Positions 13,379 to 20,125 of a stretch of 24,028 bases of DNA are shown piece by piece. This stretch comes from a virus. The translations under genes and the position numbers were made by a program. The stretch covers positions 1-24,028 of IMG/VR virus record IMGVR_UViG_3300032677_000160; one strand, 5' to 3'. Each line of letters begins with the position of its first letter. The first letter of the stretch is position 1. The notes beneath the pieces are model-generated. The model saw nothing but the letters and a program-made list of their open reading frames with translations, ran no database searches and was not told the DNA's origin.

Positions 13379-13720
13379 TTACCCTTTCCCTATTTCCAGA
13401 ATACACCATATTCGAACAGGGCGATAGGGGGCTAGAGCAGCGTCTGACTGTGTTGGAAGAACCCAACCTTTCCCATCCCAGTAGGCAAAAGAAAAACAAA
13501 ATGGATCTGAAGGAACATCATTAAAAAAAGCCCCATATAATCCAGGGTTCTCAGGATTTTTTTCTTCAGAGGAAATCCACTTCATTTGTTTGCCCATACC
13601 AAAACCACGATAAACAAAATCGCTATCAGGGCGCGTATTTCCAATTTGTAGGTGTATTTCATAATCCGTTCCTTTCATGGTCTTGCCATGTTTTTTTAGC
13701 CATGAATGATAATGCTCCAT
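13379..13720 (-). CDS. Hypothetical DUF551-style small protein
   Basis: 113 residues from ATG 13720, chosen because AAAGGAAG lies 5 bases upstream; the frame extends to 13792 without an RBS. The C-terminal part, KNPENPGLYGAFFN then FAYWDGKGWVLPTQ and PVRIWCILE, has the P-x-x-PGxY...YWDGxxW...W layout of small phage proteins related in style to DUF551. Its N-terminal codons overlap the preceding gene for 62 bases. It is the last gene of the 14220-13379 minus-strand operon, upstream of the terminator. Function unknown. Confidence 0.55.
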   Translation of the reverse strand: MEHYHSWLKKHGKTMKGTDYEIHLQIGNTRPDSDFVYRGFGMGKQMKWISSEEKNPENPGLYGAFFNDVPSDPFCFSFAYWDGKGWVLPTQSDAALAPYRPVRIWCILEIGKG

Positions 13721-13892
13721 TCTCTTCCTTTGTCCCACTGTGGGAGTGAGAAAGGATGTAATCCACAAAAGCTTGTAGGTTGTCGAACTCATGAGATTTC
13801 TTGAGGGAGGTCATCAGGTTTTGGATGGTTTCTGGACAGAATTTAATTAAGGTATATTTCATGATTTTTTCCTTTTGTGTGGCTAAATTCAT
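13659..13892 (-). CDS. Hypothetical small protein
   Basis: 77 residues from ATG 13892, which carries GAGGAG and an A7 spacer almost identical to the leader of the upstream gene. An alternative ATG 13862 has AAAAGG upstream and gives 67 residues beginning MKYTLIKFCPETIQNLMTSL. The body is helical, with FDNLQAFVDYILSHSHSGTK. No domain is recognised. It begins 11 bases after the upstream stop at 13903, in the same operon. Confidence 0.55.
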   Translation of the reverse strand: MNLATQKEKIMKYTLIKFCPETIQNLMTSLKKSHEFDNLQAFVDYILSHSHSGTKEENGALSFMAKKTWQDHERNGL

Positions 13893-13902
13893 TTTTTTCT
13901 CC

Positions 13903-14220
13903 TCAGTCCATTCTTCCTTCTCTGTAATAACATTCAATTCCTAGCTCCTTTGCATATTCTAAAACTGAGTCTTTAGTAGCTATAGCTGGAATTTCTCCTG
14001 TTCCTGCACCACCCCCATCGCTAATACGAAGGGAACGTGCGTATCTGCATCCTTTTGGCTTATAGTCGATGTAGAATCCGTTCCCAATAACACAACTCCC
14101 GCTAGATTCGCCGACATGTTCCTCTGCATAATTAGAAAGAAGTGCGTCCCAGTGAAGTTGCAGCAATGTACAGAGAGCTTTGAATTCCTCTGTGAGTTCC
14201 TTATATGTGTAGATTTTCAT
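13903..14220 (-). CDS. Hypothetical protein, first gene of minus-strand operon
   Basis: 105 residues from ATG 14220 with AAGGAG 7 bases upstream. The frame stays open to 14490 but that part covers the promoter region and a plus-strand gene. A helical N-terminus (KIYTYKELTEEFKALCTLLQ) is followed by a Gly/Tyr-rich segment with SGSCVIGNGFYIDYKPKGCR, a GGGAGTGEIPAIATKDSV loop and EYAKELGIECYY. Three Cys are visible but no known motif. It is controlled by a TTGCAT/TATACT promoter that overlaps the opposing late promoter. Function unknown. Confidence 0.6.
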   Translation of the reverse strand: MKIYTYKELTEEFKALCTLLQLHWDALLSNYAEEHVGESSGSCVIGNGFYIDYKPKGCRYARSLRISDGGGAGTGEIPAIATKDSVLEYAKELGIECYYREGRMD

Positions 14221-14242
14221 TTTTTTCTCCTTGTTGTTGACT

Positions 14243-14302
14243 AGAGCATCTTGACTGTTGCTCTTGAAAAAGAGTATAGTAAACATCATGTATTTAATGC
14301 AA
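14243..14302. promoter_or_regulatory. Divergent overlapping promoters with dyad operator
   Basis: Plus strand: TTGACT (14251-14256), 18 bases, TATAGT (14275-14280), reading into the membrane-protein/terminase genes. Minus strand: TTGCAT (14297-14302), 18 bases, TATACT (14273-14278), reading into the small-gene operon. The two -10 boxes overlap, so firing should be mutually exclusive. A perfect dyad AGAGCA/TGCTCT (14243-14248/14259-14264) brackets the plus -35 box, a good operator position. Motif-based only. Confidence 0.55.
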
Positions 14303-14332
14303 GCGATATGTGGTTTTTCATAGAGGAAAAGT

Positions 14333-14494
14333 GTGGAAAAGGATGACCCAACAACCAGGTTTTTGGCCGTTTCTTTTTCCGTTTTGGCCATTCTCTTGAG
14401 TGCAGTGCAGATGTTCCTTGGCCGAGCAGAGGAAGGAGTGCTCATGTGCTTCTGGGCGAGTCTGGTGATGGGAATATATGGAGTATGCAAGTAA
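14333..14494 (+). CDS. Small two-span membrane protein, holin-like, GTG start
   Basis: 53 residues starting at GTG 14333 with GAGG six bases upstream; an in-frame stop at 14321 rules out a longer form. Two hydrophobic spans, FLAVSFSVLAILLSAVQMFL and VLMCFWASLVMGIYGVC, are joined by the short charged loop GRAEEG, with a charged N-terminus EKDDPTTR. Two close spans in a protein this short suit a class II-type holin or a small membrane regulator. It is the first gene after the promoter at 14251 and precedes terminase by 38 bases. It fills most of an otherwise empty 312-base gap. No homologue recognised. Confidence 0.55.
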   Translation: MEKDDPTTRFLAVSFSVLAILLSAVQMFLGRAEEGVLMCFWASLVMGIYGVCK

Positions 14495-14532
14495 ATTATT
14501 GTATGGTAACGTCAGGGAAAATAGAGGTGTGA

Positions 14533-15105
14533 ATGGCTCCAAAAAAGGGTAACAAACATGGAGTAGGCTATGGACGGCCAACCAATCCTGGTTTTTCCGA
14601 TCCAGAAGTTATTATTTTAGGCGAAGAGCTGCTCAAATGGTGTGCTGAGCAAGATGACAACGAAGATAGTAATATAGTTCATTTATCAGAATGGTATTCT
14701 GAAATTAAAGGCATCGCTCCTTCACAATGGGAGTCATTAGCACAGAGGCCATGCTTTTTAGCCTATTACGAAAAAGCAATTAAGTGGATGGGTAAAAGAA
14801 TACTCAAGAATAATCAGATGGCATCAGCTTATGGAAGTCGATTTTTAGGGATTTATTTCAGGGAAGTTCGTGAACATGAAAGAGAGATAGTCGAGCATAA
14901 GGTTGACTATGAGATCAAGAAAAAACAAGAGATTGGAAAAGAAGGATATTCTTTAGACCAGGTCAACGATGCTAATCTAGCTTTGATAAGGGCTCAAGGA
15001 ATTATTGCTGCTCAAGCAGAGCAACTCAAAGAAAAGGATAAGATCATTGATGAACTTAAGCCCAAAGCAGATCCTATCGTTCAACCAAGCGAACAAACGG
15101 TTTAA
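14533..15105 (+). CDS. Terminase small subunit (probable)
   Basis: 190 residues, GAGG 7-8 bases before the ATG. It begins MAPKKGNKHGVGYGRPTNPG, a basic GRP-containing N-terminus typical of phage small terminases. A helical DNA-binding-like region follows (about 25-115; EELLKWCAEQ, LSEWYSEIKGIAPSQWESLA). The C-terminal coiled coil is rich in Lys, Glu and Gln (QAEQLKEKDKIIDELK). The large subunit starts inside it (56-base overlap), the standard arrangement. Role: recognises the packaging site and recruits the motor. Assignment rests on N-terminal style and position. Confidence 0.75.
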   Translation: MAPKKGNKHGVGYGRPTNPGFSDPEVIILGEELLKWCAEQDDNEDSNIVHLSEWYSEIKGIAPSQWESLAQRPCFLAYYEKAIKWMGKRILKNNQMASAYGSRFLGIYFREVREHEREIVEHKVDYEIKKKQEIGKEGYSLDQVNDANLALIRAQGIIAAQAEQLKEKDKIIDELKPKADPIVQPSEQTV

Positions 15106-16333
15106 TATCTGGGTTGGAGCTGTCCGCTCTGGCAAGACCTATATCAGCATCTACAAGCTCTTAGATCTTCTTAAGAATGGCCCCAAGGGCGATGTCATGA
15201 TAATCGGAGTGAATCGCTCCACAGTCCAAAGAAACGTTCTGAAAGAACTCTATGGATTCATAGGAGCACCTATGCCGACATCGAAGACGATGGAAGATCG
15301 CCTCTATGGGCGCAATGTCTACTTCGTTGGGGCGCATGATGAATCGGCTGTCAGGGCTATTCAGGGCTCAACTCTCTCCCTAGCCTATGTTGATGAGATC
15401 ACCTGTATCCCTGAACCATTCTGGCGTATGCTTGGTTCCCGTCTCAGTGTAAAGGGAGCGCAGCTCCTTGGTACATGCAACCCTGAAGGCCCAAGCCACT
15501 GGCTCAAGAAGAATGTGATCGATCGAACAGATCTTGATGTCGCCTACTGGAATTTTGTCCTCGATGACAACCCATGTCTCGATGAGTCCTACAAAGAGAA
15601 TCTCAAGAAGGAATATCAGGGATCTCATTGGTACAAACGATACATCCTCGGGGAATGGGCATCATCAACAGGAGCTGTTTTCGATGGATTTGATGAGGAT
15701 AACCTGTTTACCGATCAGATGGATCAGCCCTCTTTTTATATCGCATCCCTTGACTATGGCACTATCAATGCTACAGCCTGTCATATAGGTGCGATATCCC
15801 CTACTAGATGGCCGCAGATTCGGATCGAGGATGAATATTACTACGACTCACAGAAGACAGGTAGAACCAAATCAGATGCTGAGCTTGCTCAGGATATCAA
15901 GCGGTTCATATCCTGGAGATCCATCAGATCCATCTATGTCGATCCGGCAGCGGCCAGTCTGAAGGTGGAGTTGCGCAATCTCGATCTTCCCGTCCTCGAT
16001 GCCAAGAACGATGTCATACCAGGCATACAGATCGTCAACAAGTTCATATATGGGAAGAACCTCGTCGTGCATCGCTCCTGTAAGAATCTCATCGATCAGT
16101 TGCAATCATACCAATGGGATCCGAAATCCATAGATAGGGGCGAGGATCGCCCGCTTAAGGTAAGCGATCACGCGGTTGACAGCTTACGCTACATGTGCGC
16201 ATCTGCATTTCCTCAGGGGCAATTCAATCATCCAGATGAACACTTAACAATAGAACAGATACGGCGCAATGCCTTTGGTGGAGACGAAGATCTCCTGGGG
16301 TTTGGCGCACAGGCAATGGGAGGGTATCATTGA
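15050..16333 (+). CDS. Terminase large subunit
   Basis: 427 residues from ATG 15050, which begins MNLSPKQILSFNQANKRF; the ATG at 15005 would add an unlikely Lys-rich extension. ATPase: Walker A GAVRSGKT (23-30), Walker B LAYVDE (111-116), and coupling motif GTCNPEGPSHW (141-151). RNase H-like nuclease: IASLDYG (Asp235), IYVDPA (Asp298) and SDHAVDSLRY (Asp373, Asp377). All motor and nuclease residues appear intact. It cuts and pumps DNA into the prohead through the portal encoded next. Its stop lies 5 bases before a truncated HNH reading frame. Confidence 0.95.
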   Translation: MNLSPKQILSFNQANKRFNIWVGAVRSGKTYISIYKLLDLLKNGPKGDVMIIGVNRSTVQRNVLKELYGFIGAPMPTSKTMEDRLYGRNVYFVGAHDESAVRAIQGSTLSLAYVDEITCIPEPFWRMLGSRLSVKGAQLLGTCNPEGPSHWLKKNVIDRTDLDVAYWNFVLDDNPCLDESYKENLKKEYQGSHWYKRYILGEWASSTGAVFDGFDEDNLFTDQMDQPSFYIASLDYGTINATACHIGAISPTRWPQIRIEDEYYYDSQKTGRTKSDAELAQDIKRFISWRSIRSIYVDPAAASLKVELRNLDLPVLDAKNDVIPGIQIVNKFIYGKNLVVHRSCKNLIDQLQSYQWDPKSIDRGEDRPLKVSDHAVDSLRYMCASAFPQGQFNHPDEHLTIEQIRRNAFGGDEDLLGFGAQAMGGYH

Positions 16334-16338
16334 TTTGA

Positions 16339-16536
16339 CTGGGTTACAACGTTCACCATAAAAATGGAATTCGTCATGATAATAGGATTGAAAACTTGGA
16401 ACTTTGGCATAAGTCACAACCTCCTGGACAAAGAATAAGTGATAAGATTAAATGGGCTAAAGAGTTCTTAACAGCGTATGGGTACGAAATATCTGATCCA
16501 AAGGGAATAGATGGGAAGTTATCAAAACAGTTATGA
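16339..16536 (+). pseudogene. HNH endonuclease remnant between terminase and portal
   Basis: This frame is open after a stop at 16336-16338 and has no start codon before the conserved core. It reads [19 protein letters not shown], then [14 protein letters not shown], and stops at 16536, 26 bases into the portal gene. The intact HNH gene at 6926 has [19 protein letters not shown] followed by DKITWCVEFLKQY, so the two are clearly homologous. The N-terminal half is missing. This explains the 177-base gap and suggests a decayed homing endonuclease at the terminase-portal junction. Confidence 0.8.
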
Positions 16537-18535
16537 CAGTTCGGGATCTGTAGATCCTACTGACGGCGGGTCTAGACACCTTAAACAGTTTATGGATCAA
16601 TTTTACCAGGCCAGTTACCCCCAAAACGCCGCTTTTTGGACCCAGGCGGCAATTGACAAGCGTTTTAAAGTAGGCGATCAATCACTTTGGTCAATGATCT
16701 ATGGGGATAACCAATACTTCCAGGCCCGTAGATTCTTCTTCAATCTCATCCGTCGTCACATAAATATGATCTGTGGCTATCAACGACGTAATCGCAAGTC
16801 TACCATTACTCTCCCAACCCAAGGAAATACAGATGCTCTTGCTGACGATTACAACAAGGTACTCAAATGGAGTGAGGAAAGGGATGGGTTTCAAGAATAT
16901 CTATCACAGAGTTTTGAGGGTGCTTGTGACACTGGCAGTAATTGGCTACATCTCTATCCTTCTTATACCCTTGATCCTATTTCAGGTGATCTATTTACCG
17001 ATCAGGTTGCTTATTGCAATATTCTCGTGGATCCGTTCTTTCGTAAGCAGGATCTTACCGACTGTACCGGACTCTGGAGACGTAGGTGGGTAAATAGAAC
17101 GGCTGCTAAGTCTCTTCTTCCTGGACATGCCAAAGAGATTGACAAGATGAACCCTGTTGGTATTAAAGATGGACGCTTTCCCCTCCAAGCAGAGCTAATC
17201 AATCTTAACTCCAATCAACTTTTCGCTCTTGATGAGTTTCATTATCGAACTACTCGCGAAGCAACTATCGTGATCGACCCAAAATCGGGTGAAGCTGTCG
17301 AATGGGAAGAGGATGAAGAAGACTCTGATGACATGATGGAGCGAACTCTCGCTCAGCAGCCATGGCTAGTCATTAAGAAGCAGCAAGTGCCAACAGTGAA
17401 GGTGGGTATTGTTCTTGGAGGGCGTGTATTCTATGATGGGCCTAATCTCCTTGGTATTGATGCATATCCATTTGTGCCTACTCTGTGTTATTATGAGCCT
17501 GATATTCAATCTTATGCATGGAGATTACAGGGAATAGTCCGGAACCTCAGGGATAGCCAATATCTTTACAATCTCCGCAAGGTAATTGAGCTTGATATCC
17601 TCCAATCCCAAATTAATTCTGGTTGGATATATAAAGTAGATAAGATCGTAGATCCTAAAGCCTTTCGTCAGTCTGGCCAAGGTTTTCTCATCCCAGCCAA
17701 AGCAGGCGATGAACCAATAGATAGCTTTCTTAAGCGTATAGATCCTCCAAACATACCCCAGTCCATGATGGAACTATCAAGGAGTCTCAGTGAAGACATT
17801 ACCAGAATCTCAGGAGTCAATGAAGAACTTCTCGGAGCAGCCACAGACGATAAGTCAGGCATCCTGTCTATGCTTAGACAGGGAGCAGGCCTTACAACTC
17901 TCCAGGGCGTATTTGACAAGGTGGACTATACGCAGAGACTCTACGGGAAAATTCGTCTCCAATCCGTACGAAAGAAGTTCTCTAGAGGAAAAATAAGGTC
18001 TATTCTTGGTCATGAGCCAGATCCTCGTTTTTTCACATCTCACTCTCTCAAATACTCCATAGCTGTTGAAGAAGGGAACTATAGCACATCTCAACGTCAG
18101 ATGGAGCTGCAACAGCTTCTTCACTTCAAGGAAATTGGTATCCCTATAGCCAACAAATCCATTCTCCAGGCAGCCTTCATCACCAACAAGAAACAGGTGA
18201 TTGCTGACATGGAAGAGGAATCCCAGCAGCAACAGCAAATGGCCCAGCAAGAGGCGCAGCAACAGGCCAGGGTAGACAATTCCAAGGTTATGGCTGCCTA
18301 TGCAAAATCTAAGCTAGATCTTGCCAAGGAGAAGGAAGCTCTCGCCAACATTGATCAGATAGAATCCAAATCAGAACATGAGAAAGCAGAAGCCGATCTT
18401 AACCTTGTCAAGATGATGGTAGAACTAGAAGATTTAGATCTTGAAACCATGAGAAAATCTTTTGAGCTTGCACAAAGCATCAAAATAGCAAATAATCCCC
18501 AGTTACAACAAAAAGCCCTAAAGGAGGCTATATGA
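16511..18535 (+). CDS. Portal protein, P22-like
   Basis: 674 residues, close to P22-type portal length. AAGGGA precedes the [25 protein letters not shown] (about 75-97), [20 protein letters not shown] and [14 protein letters not shown] match the P22-type portal layout. The C-terminal third has a Gln-rich stretch ([18 protein letters not shown]) followed by a long Lys/Glu coiled coil, plausible as the barrel and tail region. It forms the dodecameric DNA entry ring that docks the terminase. It sits between terminase and small head genes as expected. The start overlaps the HNH remnant, so its extreme N-terminus may have been altered by that event. Confidence 0.9.
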   Translation: MGSYQNSYDSSGSVDPTDGGSRHLKQFMDQFYQASYPQNAAFWTQAAIDKRFKVGDQSLWSMIYGDNQYFQARRFFFNLIRRHINMICGYQRRNRKSTITLPTQGNTDALADDYNKVLKWSEERDGFQEYLSQSFEGACDTGSNWLHLYPSYTLDPISGDLFTDQVAYCNILVDPFFRKQDLTDCTGLWRRRWVNRTAAKSLLPGHAKEIDKMNPVGIKDGRFPLQAELINLNSNQLFALDEFHYRTTREATIVIDPKSGEAVEWEEDEEDSDDMMERTLAQQPWLVIKKQQVPTVKVGIVLGGRVFYDGPNLLGIDAYPFVPTLCYYEPDIQSYAWRLQGIVRNLRDSQYLYNLRKVIELDILQSQINSGWIYKVDKIVDPKAFRQSGQGFLIPAKAGDEPIDSFLKRIDPPNIPQSMMELSRSLSEDITRISGVNEELLGAATDDKSGILSMLRQGAGLTTLQGVFDKVDYTQRLYGKIRLQSVRKKFSRGKIRSILGHEPDPRFFTSHSLKYSIAVEEGNYSTSQRQMELQQLLHFKEIGIPIANKSILQAAFITNKKQVIADMEEESQQQQQMAQQEAQQQARVDNSKVMAAYAKSKLDLAKEKEALANIDQIESKSEHEKAEADLNLVKMMVELEDLDLETMRKSFELAQSIKIANNPQLQQKALKEAI

Positions 18536-18711
18536 AAGAAAAAGGAATGAGAGGCGCGAAGATGCCATCTAAAGAATTCGAAAGACAAGAAGGTAAGCTT
18601 GGGCATACCTCTAACATGAAATATTCATCTGAATTTGGTAACCCAGCTGATCTAGACAAGAACAACGAAGGTCTTGCCAGCTATGCCAAAAAACACAAGA
18701 TGAAATACTAA
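18532..18711 (+). CDS. Small basic hypothetical protein after portal
   Basis: 59 residues. The ATG overlaps the portal TGA (ATGA) and AGGAGG lies about 6 bases upstream in the portal gene. The product starts [20 protein letters not shown] and ends ASYAKKHKMKY. It is basic and soluble, with no known motif. Tight coupling to the portal suggests a minor head protein or assembly factor; that is inference. Confidence 0.65.
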   Translation: MKEKGMRGAKMPSKEFERQEGKLGHTSNMKYSSEFGNPADLDKNNEGLASYAKKHKMKY

Positions 18712-18724
18712 CCGAGGTGTTCTC

Positions 18725-18901
18725 ATGGCTAAACAACCTCCATCAAAAGGTCATGCTATGCCCAAGAATGAACATTGGGAACGGCATTACAAAGACAGCT
18801 ACACCAAAGATACCAAGCACTATGCTGGTGCGGAATGGAATCCTAAGAAGTCAACTGACAGGACATGCACACACGAGAAGGTCAATAAGGAAGATCATTG
18901 A
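18725..18901 (+). CDS. Small basic hypothetical protein
   Basis: 58 residues from ATG 18725 with a CGAGG RBS 9 bases upstream. It is rich in Lys, His, Tyr and Trp: MAKQPPSKGHAMPKNEHWER, then KDSYTKDTKHYAGAEWNP and two Cys/His near the end (CTHEKVNKEDH). No domain is recognised. It follows the previous small gene by 13 bases. It is possibly a DNA-associated minor virion protein because of charge and position. Confidence 0.65.
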   Translation: MAKQPPSKGHAMPKNEHWERHYKDSYTKDTKHYAGAEWNPKKSTDRTCTHEKVNKEDH

Positions 18902-19053
18902 GATGCAGATCCATTGATCTTTTCGTTCGCCATCCCTATTCCTATTCCTTCCGATCAGGCCGTCCCATGTTCTACACTCTCTGGAACATCCCCAAGATCG
19001 AGGCAGCTTTCCGTAGGTATTTTAGGGATGTAGAAACTTATAGGAACTTATAG
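18898..19053 (+). CDS. Possible TTG-initiated 51-residue protein
   Basis: TTG 18898-18900 overlaps the upstream TGA (TTGA) and has AAGGAAG 4 bases before it, the same arrangement as the HNH gene at 6926. The product contains FVRHPYSYSFRSGRPMFYTL, then KIEAAFRRYFRDVETYRNL. It looks protein-like and basic-aromatic and fills an otherwise empty 188-base gap, but the unusual start and lack of recognised homology keep this tentative. ATG at 18967 would give a 28-residue form. Confidence 0.35.
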   Translation: MRCRSIDLFVRHPYSYSFRSGRPMFYTLWNIPKIEAAFRRYFRDVETYRNL

Positions 19054-19089
19054 CGAGTTTTTGGTATAACCGTGTATAAGTGGGTATAA
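19036..19089 (+). promoter_or_regulatory. Ten-base-phased TATAA/TTATA half-site cluster
   Basis: ACTTATA occurs at 19036-19042 and 19046-19052, and GTATAA at 19064-19069, 19074-19079 and 19084-19089, each series spaced exactly 10 bases. The middle GTATAA sits in TATAAGT, the exact inverse of ACTTATA. The last copy abuts the ATG at 19090. This looks like an operator array or non-canonical promoter. No matching -35 was seen. Confidence 0.45.
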
Positions 19090-19296
19090 ATGAGAGACGA
19101 GATCAGAGACCTAGACATATTCAACCAAGAAGAAATCGACACCTATCTCCTCATTACTAAGCTCATATCCGAATCAGATCATATTGATATTATTTACGAT
19201 GCTTGCTGCACTGCCTTGAAAAATCATTACTGGGAAGTTGCTTCTCGTCTCTTCCACGAGCGTATAGGTGTAAGAGAAAGCAAGGGGAAAAAGTAA
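19090..19296 (+). CDS. Hypothetical small acidic protein
   Basis: 68 residues. There is no Shine-Dalgarno before ATG 19090, where GTATAA repeats directly abut the start, so a leaderless or nearly leaderless message is possible. The product is helical and acidic at first: MRDEIRDLDIFNQEEIDTYL, then DHIDIIYDACCTALKNHYWE, ending in a basic ESKGKK tail. No domain recognised. It lies in the head gene block between the portal and scaffold genes. Confidence 0.6.
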   Translation: MRDEIRDLDIFNQEEIDTYLLITKLISESDHIDIIYDACCTALKNHYWEVASRLFHERIGVRESKGKK

Positions 19297-19297
19297 A

Positions 19298-19340
19298 TTT
19301 CCGATTTTCCGATTTCCTAGGGTTTTAGGAAAATCGGAAA
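19298..19340. other. Perfect 13-bp inverted repeat
   Basis: TTTCCGATTTTCC (19298-19310) and GGAAAATCGGAAA (19328-19340) are perfect inverted copies around 17 bases. A competing stem uses GATTTCCTA (19311-19319) with TAGGAAAATC. It starts right after the stop at 19296. There is no U-tract on the plus strand, and TTTACTTTTT follows on the minus side, so it may be a terminator for the antisense gene at 20125 or an mRNA end-structure. Confidence 0.55.
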
Positions 19341-19359
19341 ACGGAAAAGGCACACAAAA

Positions 19360-19376
19360 GTTATAGAAAGTATAAC
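19360..19376. promoter_or_regulatory. GTTATA/TATAAC dyad before a start codon
   Basis: GTTATA (19360-19365), a 5-base centre, and TATAAC (19371-19376) form a perfect dyad two bases before ATG 19379. The half-site matches the GTATAA elements at 19064-19089, suggesting one regulator for both genes. There is no Shine-Dalgarno between dyad and start. Confidence 0.4.
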
Positions 19377-19378
19377 AA

Positions 19379-19981
19379 ATGGACAGACGTAAAACCGCAG
19401 GTGAACTCTCCCTCAAAGCCAAGTCTGACACCACCCGTTACGATCCCCTAGAGATAGGAGTAGCCCTAACCGATGACATCTGCGAACAACTCCAAATATG
19501 TGCCAAACGTCATTACCACATATTCGATGAAGATGAATATTGCCTCGTGTTGGTCATTGCCTCCGACCCTCTTATCGCTGGTGTTAGGAGGCACAAATAC
19601 TATGCTTACCCATATCTCCCTTCTCCCCGTCCAGAGCAGTCTGTATTCCTCTACAATAAGCTTAATGGCAACTGCAAACGCCTGTGGTCTCTCCCCAATG
19701 CTAAGGTAATGGCTATCATCTCTGAGATGCCCTATGTGGATAAGAGATGGACACTAACCAAATTCTGGAGTGATTCTTTCTTCAATGGGACATTCTGGCA
19801 AGAAATTAGAGACCAACACAAGATTTCCATGCTCTCTGAGATTGAATACCTAAATGCAAATCGTTCCGAACTCATCAAGGCGGGATGCAATGAGGTCAAA
19901 GGTGACCTTCCCGATACCCCTTACTTCCCTGAAGTCTCTGTAAAGAAGGTCGTAGATAAGTATGAACCCATCCTTGATTAA
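19379..19981 (+). CDS. Conserved phage head-module hypothetical protein
   Basis: 200 residues. Distinct segments: MDRRKTAGELSLKAKSD at the start; FDEDEYCLVLVIASDPLIAG (about 49-68); RRHKYYAYPYLPSPRPEQSV; FLYNKLNGNCKRLWSLPNAK; FFNGTFWQEIRDQHKISMLS; and LIKAGC near the end. I recall similar proteins (FLPSPRPNQSVFLYNK, KRLWVLPNA, FFNGTFW) encoded near portal and capsid genes of uncultured phages, with no established function. No RBS is visible; the TATAAC dyad lies just upstream. The last 132 bases are antisense to the alpha-CTD-like gene, yet the conserved-looking C-terminus reads through it. Confidence 0.75.
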   Translation: MDRRKTAGELSLKAKSDTTRYDPLEIGVALTDDICEQLQICAKRHYHIFDEDEYCLVLVIASDPLIAGVRRHKYYAYPYLPSPRPEQSVFLYNKLNGNCKRLWSLPNAKVMAIISEMPYVDKRWTLTKFWSDSFFNGTFWQEIRDQHKISMLSEIEYLNANRSELIKAGCNEVKGDLPDTPYFPEVSVKKVVDKYEPILD

Positions 19982-20125
19982 TGCCTTCTCTACCTTCTTC
20001 GGAAGACAAAGACACTCTATCGGAACATTTGCTCCTAAGCAATTTACAACATTCCGGTAATGGTTTAAGTTTTTCTGTAGTTCTTCCTTATCTAAAATAA
20101 CCGAATCATCAGGAGTTTCTTTCAT
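19850..20125 (-). CDS. RNA polymerase alpha-CTD-like protein
   Basis: 91 residues from ATG 20123-20125. Residues about 35-88, PIECLCLPKKVEKALIKDGF, then DLLYRDFREVRGIGKVTFDL and IASRLDEFG, follow the alpha C-terminal domain fold word by word: L-x-L-x-x-R-x-x-N-x-L, I-x-x-I-x-D-L, L-L-K-x-x-N-L-G-K-K-S-L-x-E-I, L-x-x-x-G. Lys replaces the DNA-contacting Arg, and G-K is kept at the helix-hairpin-helix. There is no alpha N-terminal domain. It fills the 144-base gap between two plus-strand genes and then runs 132 bases antisense into the upstream gene. The start is back to back with the scaffold ATG (CATATG). No strong RBS is visible. It may bind DNA, RNAP or activators as a decoy or adaptor. Confidence 0.7.
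   Translation of the reverse strand: MKETPDDSVILDKEELQKNLNHYRNVVNCLGANVPIECLCLPKKVEKALIKDGFILIYDLLYRDFREVRGIGKVTFDLIASRLDEFGTICI

Noticed and set aside
13160-13524. Plus-strand frames across the accessory region
   Set aside because: They cover the attenuator, phased A-tracts and the end of a minus-strand gene, and have no RBS or recognisable protein features.
14221-14490. N-terminal extension of the minus-strand gene at 13903-14220 up to 14490
   Set aside because: It crosses the divergent promoter pair and a plus-strand membrane-protein gene; ATG 14220 has a strong RBS.
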